Below are positions 9,282-16,785 of a stretch of DNA of 64,000 nt, one piece after another. A program made the position numbers and the translations under genes. Each line of letters begins with the position of its first letter. The first letter of the stretch is position 1. The DNA is from Anaerolineae bacterium (lineage in GTDB: Bacteria > Chloroflexota > Anaerolineae > Aggregatilineales > JAFGMM01). The notes under the pieces were generated by a model. That model had not been told where the DNA came from. It searched no databases and saw only the letters and a list, made by a program, of their open reading frames with translations. Location: contig JAOSJO010000001.1 in the NCBI GenBank assembly GCA_027494055.1, positions 248,001-312,000 on the forward strand, written 5' to 3'.

Positions 9282-10172
9282 ATGAACGTCCAAAACCGGC
9301 AAACCCGTTCCCTCTTGGGGCGCATCCTGTTCTGGATCGCCACGGCGCTGATCCTGGTGTTTTTCCTCTTCCCCATCTACTGGATTCTCATCACCGCCTT
9401 CAAAGACCGCCCCGACATCACGCAACTGCCGCCCCGGTTCGTCCCCTGGGTGGACTTCCAGCCCACGACCTTCAACTTCCATGAGATTCTGATCGAAATG
9501 GAGGTCTCTCAGTTCGGGACGGCCACAGAGCAGAGTCCCTTCCTCGGCCAGTTGTTCAACAGCGTGATAATCAGCGGCACGGCTACGGTGGTGGCGGTGA
9601 TCCTGGGCACGCTGGCGGCGTATGCGTTCTCGCGCTTCCGCATCAAGGGCGAGGGCGACCTGTTGTTCTTCATCCTGAGCACGCGCATGTTGCCGCCTGT
9701 GGTGACGGTGATCCCGCTCTTCCTCATGTTTACCGAGCTGGGGATGCGGAACACCTTCCACGGCATTACGCTGCTGTACATCACGATGGGGTTGCCGTTC
9801 GTGGTGTGGATGATGAAGGGCTTTTTTGACGAGGTGCCGCACGAATTCGAAGAGGCGGCGATGATCGACGGCTACTCCCGGCTGGAGGCGATCTGGCGCA
9901 TCGTCATCCCTGAAGTCATCCCGCCGATGCTGGCGACCGCGGTGTTTGTGCTCATCACGGCGTGGAACGAGTTCGTCTTCGTGCAGTTGCTCAACCCGCT
10001 CGGCTACACCACGGTGACGCCGTTCCTCTACGCCGTCGTCGGCTACGGGCGCACCGAGTGGGGGCGCGTGGCGGCCACGACGGTGGTCTTCGTCTCGCCC
10101 ATCGTCATCTTCACCTTCCTGGTGCGCAAGTACCTGTTGCGCGGCGTCACGTTTGGCGCAGTGCGCCGGTGA
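9282..10172 (+). CDS. Sugar ABC transporter permease (MalG-type)
   Basis: A 296-residue permease of the MalG/UgpE type. It begins at the ATG at 9282, which follows GGGGGAG. The first membrane segment is IATALILVFFLFPIYWILITAFK, and the EAA loop reads HEFEEAAMIDGYSRLEAIWRIVIPEV, with the canonical EEAAxIDG core. It ends with VRKYLLRGVTFGAVR, typical of the family. Compared with the 651-residue homologue at 50915, this protein has the normal family length. Confidence 0.9.
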   Translation: MNVQNRQTRSLLGRILFWIATALILVFFLFPIYWILITAFKDRPDITQLPPRFVPWVDFQPTTFNFHEILIEMEVSQFGTATEQSPFLGQLFNSVIISGTATVVAVILGTLAAYAFSRFRIKGEGDLLFFILSTRMLPPVVTVIPLFLMFTELGMRNTFHGITLLYITMGLPFVVWMMKGFFDEVPHEFEEAAMIDGYSRLEAIWRIVIPEVIPPMLATAVFVLITAWNEFVFVQLLNPLGYTTVTPFLYAVVGYGRTEWGRVAATTVVFVSPIVIFTFLVRKYLLRGVTFGAVRR

Positions 10173-10213
10173 GGCGCGCGGCATCACGCGACACATGAAA
10201 CGAGAAGCGGAAC

Positions 10214-11299
10214 ATGGCTGAAGTGCGCATCGAAAACCTGGTGAAAGTCTTCCCGAACGGGACGCGCGCGGTCAACGACGTCAGCCTGGCGGCCCCGGAC
10301 GGCGAGTTCCTGGTGCTGCTCGGCCCTTCAGGGTGCGGCAAGACCACGACGCTGCGCTGCGTCGCCGGCCTGGAGCGGCAGACGTCGGGTGACATCTACA
10401 TCGGAGAACGAGTTGTGAACGACCTGCCGCCCGGCGAGCGCGACATCGCGTTCGTGTTCCAGTTCTACGCGCTGTACCCGCACCTGAGCGCCTACGACAA
10501 CATTGCCTTCCCGCTGCGCGCGGTCGGCGTCGCGGCGGACGAGATCGACCGGCGTGTGATGCGCGTGGCCGAGACGCTGCGCATCAAGCACGTGCTGCGC
10601 AAGCGCCCGCGCAGCATGTCCAGCGGCGAGCAGCAGCGCGTCGCGCTGGGCCGGGCCGTCATCCGCCGCCCGCAGGTCTTCTTGATGGACGAGCCGCTCA
10701 CCAACCTCGACGCCGCGCTGCGCAGCGACATGCGCGTGGAACTCAAGCACCTGCAGCGCGAGCTTGGCGTCACCACCCTGTACGTCACGCACGACCAGAC
10801 CGAGGCCATGACCATGGGCGAGCGCATCGCCGTGATGCAGTTGGGCGACCTGCAACAGGTCGGCACGCCGCTGGAGGTCTACCAGTATCCCGCGACGCTG
10901 TTTGTGGCGAGCTTCATCGGCGACCCGCCCATGAACCTGATCCCCGTGACACTGGAGGGCGACGCGCTCCAGGGCGCCAGCGGCCACCTGAGCCTGGCGC
11001 TCGCCCCTGACGTGGCGGGTGCCATCCGGCAGAAGCAGAGCGGGCCGGGCCTGGTATTGGGCGTGCGCGCCGAGGATATTACCCTCTCCGGCGGCGACGA
11101 AGGCGACATGCGCGGGGAGGTCACCACGCGCGAGCCGCTGGGCGACCAGGCGCTCTACAGCGTCGGGTTGGACGGGCAGTTTATCCAGATCACGACCGCG
11201 CCGACAACGCGCTTCGGGGTCGGCGACGCCATCAGCCTGAGTATCGACCGCTCCCGGATGCGCGTCTTCGACGCTGCCACCGAGCGCGCTTTGGTGTGA
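10214..11299 (+). CDS. ABC transporter ATP-binding protein 1 (degenerate signature motif)
   Basis: A 361-residue MalK/UgpC-type ATPase. Walker A is GPSGCGKT (residues about 37-44), the Q-loop FQFYALYP, Walker B FLMDEP and the H-loop YVTHDQ with its His. A C-terminal TOBE/OB regulatory domain spans about residues 240-360. The ABC signature reads MSSGEQQ (codons at 10616-10636) where the family has LSGGQQ or LSGGEQ, so the first Gly of SGG is Ser. It is followed at once by a second, different ATPase gene, so the importer probably uses a heterodimer, as in the rhizobial glycerol importer GlpST. See the finding on the asymmetric pair. Confidence 0.9.
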   Translation: MAEVRIENLVKVFPNGTRAVNDVSLAAPDGEFLVLLGPSGCGKTTTLRCVAGLERQTSGDIYIGERVVNDLPPGERDIAFVFQFYALYPHLSAYDNIAFPLRAVGVAADEIDRRVMRVAETLRIKHVLRKRPRSMSSGEQQRVALGRAVIRRPQVFLMDEPLTNLDAALRSDMRVELKHLQRELGVTTLYVTHDQTEAMTMGERIAVMQLGDLQQVGTPLEVYQYPATLFVASFIGDPPMNLIPVTLEGDALQGASGHLSLALAPDVAGAIRQKQSGPGLVLGVRAEDITLSGGDEGDMRGEVTTREPLGDQALYSVGLDGQFIQITTAPTTRFGVGDAISLSIDRSRMRVFDAATERALV

Positions 11300-11313
11300 C
11301 GAAAGGCGCTGCG

Positions 11314-12405
11314 ATGTCCAGTATCACCCTCCAAAACCTGACCAAGCGCTTCGGCGCGACCGTGGCCGTCAATGACCTGTCGCTCCACATCGACGACCGC
11401 GAGTTCGTGGTGGTGGTCGGCCCCACCGGCGCGGGCAAGACCACGACGCTGCGTTGCGTGGCCGGCCTGGAGAAGCCCGACGACGGGATGGTTCTCTTCG
11501 ACGGCCAGGATGTGCGCAGCGTCAGCCCGGCGGAGCGCGACGTGGCGTTCGTGTTCCAGAACTACGCCCTCTACCCGCGCAAGACCGCCTTTGAAAACAT
11601 CGCCTTCCCGCTCCAGGCGCGCAACCTGAGCGCGGCGGAGATAAAGGCGGAGGTGGAGCGCACGGCCCGGATGTTGCGCATCCATCACCTGCTCGACCGG
11701 CGGCCGGCGCAGCTCTCCGGCGGCGAGCAGCAGCGCGTCGCGCTGGGCCGCGCGATGGTCCGCCGCCCGCGCGCCTTCCTGATGGACGAACCGCTCACCA
11801 ACCTGGACTTCCAGCTCCGCGCGCAGATGCGCAGCGAGCTGAAGCGCATCCAGCGCGAGCTGGACAACACGTTCTTCTACGTCACGAACGACCAGGTTGA
11901 GGCGCTGTCGATGGGCGACCGGATTGCGGTGCTCAACGCCGGCACGCTTCACCAGGTGGGCACGCCACAGGAGATTTACGAGCACCCCGCTGACCTGTTC
12001 GTGGCGGCGTTCATCGGCAGCATCCGGATGAACTTCCTGCGCTGCGCCTTCATCGCCGATACCGGCGCGCTGGTCAGCGCCGACGGTGGCTGGTCGCTGC
12101 CGGCCCCGCCCCGCCTGCGCGAGGGCGCGCAGAAGTCCAAAGACCCCGGCCAGTTGATCCTGGGCGTGCGCCCTGAGGACGTGCTGCTCTCGACCGAGGC
12201 CGGCAACGGCGCGCTGGAGGGCCAGGTCTACGTAGCCGAGCCGCTGGGCAACCACAACGTGTACAATGTGCGCATCGGTCCGGCGCTCGTGCGGGTCAAG
12301 ACGCCGGCGACCTTCATGCTGGATGCTGAAGCGCGCGTGTCGGTGCAGTTCAACATGGCGCGGGCGCACCTGTTCGACAGCGCGACCGAACAGGCGCTGA
12401 CATAG
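11314..12405 (+). CDS. ABC transporter ATP-binding protein 2 (H-loop His replaced by Asn)
   Basis: A 363-residue MalK/UgpC-type ATPase. The ATG at 11314 is preferred over a GTG at 11296 that overlaps the previous stop. Walker A is GPTGAGKT, the signature is canonical (LSGGEQQRVALGRA), and Walker B is FLMDEP. The switch segment reads FFYVTNDQVEA: the H-loop His, normally essential for hydrolysis, is Asn (codon AAC at 11887-11889). A TOBE-like C-terminal domain follows. The partner ATPase has the converse deviation, in the signature. In a head-to-tail dimer both deviations would fall in the same composite ATP site, leaving one normal site. Confidence 0.9.
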   Translation: MSSITLQNLTKRFGATVAVNDLSLHIDDREFVVVVGPTGAGKTTTLRCVAGLEKPDDGMVLFDGQDVRSVSPAERDVAFVFQNYALYPRKTAFENIAFPLQARNLSAAEIKAEVERTARMLRIHHLLDRRPAQLSGGEQQRVALGRAMVRRPRAFLMDEPLTNLDFQLRAQMRSELKRIQRELDNTFFYVTNDQVEALSMGDRIAVLNAGTLHQVGTPQEIYEHPADLFVAAFIGSIRMNFLRCAFIADTGALVSADGGWSLPAPPRLREGAQKSKDPGQLILGVRPEDVLLSTEAGNGALEGQVYVAEPLGNHNVYNVRIGPALVRVKTPATFMLDAEARVSVQFNMARAHLFDSATEQALT

Positions 12406-12493
12406 GGTAATATCTGCAGGGGGCGCGGTCTGAAGCGAGGGACCCGCGCGCCCTGAGGCTGGAGACTGCCACATCACAAGCGAGGAGGGATTC

Positions 12494-13681
12494 ATGAGCC
12501 AGGAAGGGTTCACCGGCGTGCCTGCGTCCATTGACGCGCCGGAGATCGGCGTGGGGATGTTGGGCTATGCCTTCATGGGGCGGGCGCACACGAACGCGCT
12601 AAAGAAGCTGCCCTACATGATCTACCCGCCGCCGGCCGTGCCGAAGCTGATCGCGGTCTGCGGGCGCAACGAAGCGGCGACGCGCGAGATGGCGCAGCGC
12701 TTCGGCTACGAGGGTTACTATACCGACTGGCGCAAGATGCTGGAGGACGACCGCATCAAGCTCTTCGACAACGGCGGCCCGAACGACGTCCACCTGGAGC
12801 CGTGCGTCGCCGCCGCCGAGGCGGGGATACACATCCTGTGTGAGAAGCCGCTGGGCCGCACCGCCGAGGAAGCGAAGGCGATGCGCGACGCGGCGGAGAA
12901 GGCCGGCGTCAAGCACATGGTGGCGCACAACTACCGCTTCGTGCCCGCCCTGCGCCACGCGCGCGACCTGATCGCCAGCGGGGCGCTGGGGCGGCTCTAC
13001 CACTTCCGCGCCATGTACCTGCAAGACTGGCTCATGCCGCACTTCAACACGGCGCGGCTGTGGCGGATGGATAAGAGCGTTGCCGGCAGCGGCGCGATTG
13101 GCGACCTGGCCTCGCACATCATCGACCTGGGCCGCTTCCTGCTCGGCGCGGAGTTCAAGAGCGTGAGCGCGGTGACGCGCACCTTCATCGAAGAGCGCCC
13201 GCTGCCCGACGGCAGCGGCCTGGGCAAGGTCGATGTGGATGACGCCTTCGCGGCGGTCGTCGAGTTCGACAACGGCGTCATCGGGACGCTGGAAGGCTCG
13301 CGGCTTGCCGCCGGGCGCAAGAACTACGAGATGATCGAGGTCAACGGCGAGAAGGGCAGCCTCTACTTCAACCTGGAGCGCATGAACGAACTCAACGTGT
13401 TCTGGGCGGAGGAAGAGCACAAGGAGACGCTCGGCTTCCATAATGTGCTCATCACCGAGGGCTACCACCCCTGGCTCGAACACTGGTGGCCGGCGGGGCA
13501 CATCATCGGCTGGGAGCACACGTTCGTGCACGAGATCGCCCACTTCCTTGACTGCATCTTCAACGGCAAGGCGGTCGCGCCCTTTGGCGCGGACTTCGAC
13601 GATGGCTACCGGCAGGCCGTGGTCGCTGACGCCATCGTCGAGTCGGCCCGGACCGGCACGCAGGTGGACTGCACGTACTAG
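12494..13681 (+). CDS. Gfo/Idh/MocA-family NAD(P)-dependent oxidoreductase
   Basis: A 395-residue dehydrogenase with an N-terminal Rossmann fold (GVGMLGYAFMGRAHTNAL, about residues 16-33), the family hallmark CEKPLGRTAEE with its Lys (about residue 118), and the C-terminal catalytic segment GSGAIGDLASHIIDLGRFL containing the Asp/His pair. A GGAGG sits just upstream of the ATG. Enzymes of this family oxidise hydroxyl groups of sugars or inositols. It ends the transport part of the cluster, so it probably oxidises the imported sugar before isomerisation. The sequence does not settle its substrate. Confidence 0.85.
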   Translation: MSQEGFTGVPASIDAPEIGVGMLGYAFMGRAHTNALKKLPYMIYPPPAVPKLIAVCGRNEAATREMAQRFGYEGYYTDWRKMLEDDRIKLFDNGGPNDVHLEPCVAAAEAGIHILCEKPLGRTAEEAKAMRDAAEKAGVKHMVAHNYRFVPALRHARDLIASGALGRLYHFRAMYLQDWLMPHFNTARLWRMDKSVAGSGAIGDLASHIIDLGRFLLGAEFKSVSAVTRTFIEERPLPDGSGLGKVDVDDAFAAVVEFDNGVIGTLEGSRLAAGRKNYEMIEVNGEKGSLYFNLERMNELNVFWAEEEHKETLGFHNVLITEGYHPWLEHWWPAGHIIGWEHTFVHEIAHFLDCIFNGKAVAPFGADFDDGYRQAVVADAIVESARTGTQVDCTY

Positions 13682-13759
13682 GCGGACGCCGGGCGGGGCG
13701 GCGTGCGCGCACGCTGCCCCGCCCACCCGCGCCGGACAGACGCAACGGAGGGGCATCCT

Positions 13760-14101
13760 GTGACAACCGTCGGGTACTTCGTGATCGGCCTGCTCCTGTT
13801 CATTTTCGGCATGGCTGCGGCGACGATGTTCACGACATCCAGGCTCAGCCACAAAATTTCGCGCCAGCGCTTCAGCCTGGTGGAGCGCGTCATCATCGGC
13901 GGCATCCTGGTCGGCACGGTCGGGATGTTCCAGCCGTGGGCGATTGGGTTCTACTCGTATGGGTTCGTCGTGCTTGGCATTACGACGCTGGCCTACGTGG
14001 TGTGGAGCCACGTCATGCCGCGCAGCGCCTCCGAGAGCGAGGCCGAGCCGGGCGCGCTGGCGGCGTTCCGCCTGTTCCCGGAGGCGCAGGACGAGGGCTG
14101 A
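13760..14101 (+). CDS. Small membrane protein of unknown function
   Basis: A 113-residue protein with three hydrophobic segments (about residues 2-24, 42-62 and 64-84), read from the GTG at 13760, which follows CGGAGGGGC. Between segments 1 and 2 lies a basic stretch, TSRLSHKISRQRFSLVER, and the C-terminal 30 residues are acidic and soluble (SASESEAEPG). I do not recognise the family. It is the last gene before a terminator, so it belongs to the sugar cluster transcript; an accessory role in transport is conceivable but not shown. Confidence 0.6.
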   Translation: MTTVGYFVIGLLLFIFGMAAATMFTTSRLSHKISRQRFSLVERVIIGGILVGTVGMFQPWAIGFYSYGFVVLGITTLAYVVWSHVMPRSASESEAEPGALAAFRLFPEAQDEG

Positions 14102-14134
14102 AACGCCCCCTGTCCAGGCGATGCGCGCAGCCTA

Positions 14135-14167
14135 CCGCCGAGGGCCTCAAAGCCCTCGGCGGTTTTT
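14135..14167 (+). terminator. Rho-independent terminator of the sugar cluster
   Basis: An 11-bp perfect stem, CCGCCGAGGGC at 14135-14145 and its complement at 14152-14162, with a six-base loop, is followed immediately by TTTTT. It lies 34 bases after the stop of the last gene. Confidence 0.9.
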
Positions 14168-14180
14168 AATTAGGCGGGTT

Positions 14181-14257
14181 TAGGGGCGACCCGCCGGGTC
14201 GCCCCTACCCTCCAGATGTGGCGATGCCGGCGTGTTTGGCACACCACGTCTCCAAAC
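14181..14257 (+). repeat. Dispersed palindromic repeat, family A with conserved flank
   Basis: The core is TAGGGGCGACCC, spacer GCC, and the exact reverse complement (14181-14207). The following ~50 bases (CTCCAGATGTGGCGAT, then GGCACACC and TCCAAAC) are also found, diverged, next to the second copy at 50718-50795 in the same orientation. The repeat unit is therefore about 75 bases long, more than the hairpin alone. A degenerate core is at 29427-29454. Confidence 0.75.
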
Positions 14258-14341
14258 GCGGATCGTTGGGCCTCATTCGGAAAATCCGAAGAGACCTCGG
14301 CGGTTCTTTGTGAATGGAGGCAGGTCCTCGGCTATCGCCAA

Positions 14342-16214
14342 TCAGGCGCGGTACAGCTTCAGCAGCCCTTCCAACTGGCCCGCGCTGTCGTCCAGGCCGC
14401 CGGGCCGGCTGCGCGCCAGCCAGAGGGCGCGATAGTCGGCGATGAGGCCTTCGAGTTCGGCGGCGAGCGCCTGGCGCGTCCCGGCGGGGATCCCGGCGAT
14501 GTCGCCGCCCGGCGTCTCCAGCCGTGCGATGCCGAGCTTGCAGGCATGGTCCAGCAGCCCGGCGGCGTTGGCGACCTCCCGGACGATCAGGTCGGCGTCA
14601 CTGCGCGCCATCTTCGCCCTGCCGAGGTCCGCAGTGGCCCCCGCGATACGCGCGCGGGCGCGCTCAAGGCCGTCGATGGATAGCCCCATCTCCCCCGGCG
14701 ACCGTTCGGGGTATTGCATTAGGAGGGACAGCGCTGAGCTGTTATGGACTAGACTGCCCGGTTCCAGATAGGCGTTGCCCAGGTCATAGACCGCGCGCCC
14801 CATCACGCCGTTGTTGTCGTGGAAAGCGTGCAGGTCGAGCGCGCGCGGGAGGTCCAGGTCGCGGTTGGGCGACGCCGCCCAACTCACCGCCGCGCCGTAG
14901 GCCAGCCCCAGAAACGAGGCCGGCAGCGGTTGCCAGTGCCCGCCGTCGCCCCAATCGGTGTTGAGGTAGCCGATGGCCCCGTGCGCCAGGCCGTGCTCGG
15001 CGGCGTTCCAGAGGTTGCCACGCGCGTTGTCGGTGCGCCCGGCGATGGCGTTCCAGCTTGAGGTGCCGGGGCACACGTAGAAGGGCACGCCCGCCGCCGC
15101 GTAGGCCGCGCCGTGCGTGTCGAAGGGGTGTTTGGCCTCGTAGCCCCACTCCAGCGCGACGATGCCGTCGGGCAGTTCCGGGATGAGGTCGGGGTGCTGG
15201 TTGATGATGTCGCCCCAGAACTGCATCGTGCGCCCGTGGCGCTGCACGAGGCCGTGAATCTGGAGCAGGAAGTCCAGATAGACGCGGCCCGTGCCGCGCG
15301 CGGCGCAGGCGGCCTTGCTCTTTCCCTGGCCCAGGTCCCACGTCTCGTCGCAGCCTACGTTGAACTGGCGGCTGGAGAAGTGAGGCAGTAGCTCGTCGTA
15401 TAGCTCTGCGAGCAGCGCAAGCGACCCCGGCTCGGTGGGGGGCGAGGCTGAGCGGTTCATCGCTGCGCCCGCCCCATGGATAGGCGAACCCGTCCGGCGC
15501 TTCCGCGAGGGGGGTGTAGGCCGGGTGGACCAGCCAGCGCGTCATGTGGCCGAACGAGTTCTGGTTGGGCACCAGCTCGATGAAACGCGCGCGGCAGTAG
15601 GCGTCCAGTGCCATGACCTCCTCGCCCGTCATGGGCGAGGCGTGCGCCCACACGTCGCGGTGGTTGCGGTAGGCGAAGGTGTGTTCGGTGTAAAGCTGGA
15701 ACTGGTTCACGCGCCACGCCGCCAGCATGTCGACCAGCCGGTAGAGCGTCGCCATGGTCGGGACGCGGTCGCGGCTGATGTCGAGCATCACGCCCCGGTT
15801 GGGGAAGTCCGGCCAGTCCTCAATGCGCAGGCAGGGCAGCGCCCCCGCAAAGATGTGCTGGCGCGCGATCTGCGCGAGCGTCATCGCCGCGTAGAACGCG
15901 CCCGCCGCGTCGTGCGCCACAATGCGGATCTCGCCGGGCAGGATCGTCAGCGTGTAGCCCTCCGGCCTGGGGCTTTGCGCGGGGTCCACGGCGATCACCG
16001 CGCCCAACAGGTCAGGGCGGTCGCCGCGCGCGGCGGTCAGCGCCCAGCGCGGCCCCGCCAGCGCGAGCGCGTCCTGGATGATTTCCCCGGTCGGCAGGAG
16101 CGCGCCGGGGGCGTCGCCCGCCAGCAAGATAAGGCGTCCGTCTTCGAGGGGGCACGCGCCCGCCAGAGGGATGAGGCGCTGCGGCTGGGGCAGCAACACC
16201 AGGTCTGCGGTCAT
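14342..16214 (-). CDS. Glycoside hydrolase family 20 beta-N-acetylhexosaminidase, one frameshift
   Basis: An exo-beta-hexosaminidase of about 623 residues once corrected. The N-terminal domain (residues ~1-125, ending in AHDAAGAFYAAMTLAQI) is the GH20b domain. The catalytic TIM barrel starts at IEDWPDFPNRGVMLDISRDRVP. The catalytic Asp-Glu pair is in RQFNVGCDETWDLGQ. The frame breaks at the G run 15437-15442 (C run on the coding strand): removing one base joins PWGGRSDEPLSLAP to PTEPGSLALLAELYDEL. No signal peptide is visible, so the enzyme is probably cytoplasmic and removes GlcNAc or GalNAc from short imported oligosaccharides. The start is the ATG at 16214. The break is most likely an indel artefact. 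Confidence 0.85.
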
Positions 16215-16300
16215 GGTTGGCTCCTTACTTGTACGTGCGCGGGTTCAGGCGAGCAGGATCACGGCACTATTCTACCAATTTGGCGGGGCGGGCGCGGCGG

Positions 16301-16334
16301 AAAAAACGACGACCCTGCCGCCAGGGGCAGGGTC
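16301..16334 (-). terminator. Rho-independent terminator of the 100-residue protein gene
   Basis: On the minus strand, GACCCTGCC (complement of 16326-16334) pairs with its complement at 16311-16319 and is followed by six T (A run at 16301-16306 on the plus strand). It begins 27 bases after the stop at 16361. Confidence 0.75.
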
Positions 16335-16360
16335 GCGCGTCGCTTTCGCAGCCGGCGCAC

Positions 16361-16663
16361 TCAGGCGAGGTTGCCGTTCAGGTACGGTTCATTGCGCTGG
16401 ATCGACAACACCTCGGCCTCGCTGACGCGCCGTTCGCCCATGTGGTAGAGCACGTCGTCAAAGGCGTCGTAGCGATAGCGCCGGTTCAGCCAGCCGTACT
16501 GCGGGTCTTCGAACACCACGTTAAACAACACCGAGTCCTCTTCGGGGATGAGGCGCTCCTCGACCAGCCAAACCGGTCTGAAGGGGTTCAGGACGGGCCG
16601 AACCTTCCTGTCGCGCAGTTCACGGATGTCCTCGATTGTCTGTGGCGCTACCAACTCTGCCAT
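16361..16663 (-). CDS. Conserved-looking small protein of unknown function
   Basis: A 100-residue acidic protein with no membrane segment and no signal peptide. It has its own promoter and terminator, which argues for a real gene. The sequence is compact and well ordered: a charged N-terminal helix (TIEDIRELRDRKVRPVLNPF), then strands (SVLFNVVFEDPQYGWLNRRYRYDAF) and a terminal segment DDVLYHMGERRVSEAEVLSIQR. I do not recognise a family. Its neighbours (hexosaminidase downstream, histidine kinase upstream, same strand) give no clear functional hint. Confidence 0.7.
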   Translation of the reverse strand: MAELVAPQTIEDIRELRDRKVRPVLNPFRPVWLVEERLIPEEDSVLFNVVFEDPQYGWLNRRYRYDAFDDVLYHMGERRVSEAEVLSIQRNEPYLNGNLA

Positions 16664-16706
16664 CTAACAGTTTCCTCTCCGCGTAGAATCTCGATGGGTT
16701 GACTCG

Positions 16707-16736
16707 ATTATAACATGCGTGCGCCATCGTTGTGAA
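16707..16736 (-). promoter_or_regulatory. Sigma-70-type promoter of the 100-residue protein gene
   Basis: On the minus strand TTCACA (complement of 16731-16736) is followed after 18 bases by a perfect TATAAT (complement of 16707-16712). The start codon lies about 45 bases downstream, after a GAGAGGAAA Shine-Dalgarno. Confidence 0.7.
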
Positions 16737-16785
16737 TACATTGTCGTCGCGAGACCCTCAAAATTGGGGGGAGCGGCGCGCGGCC

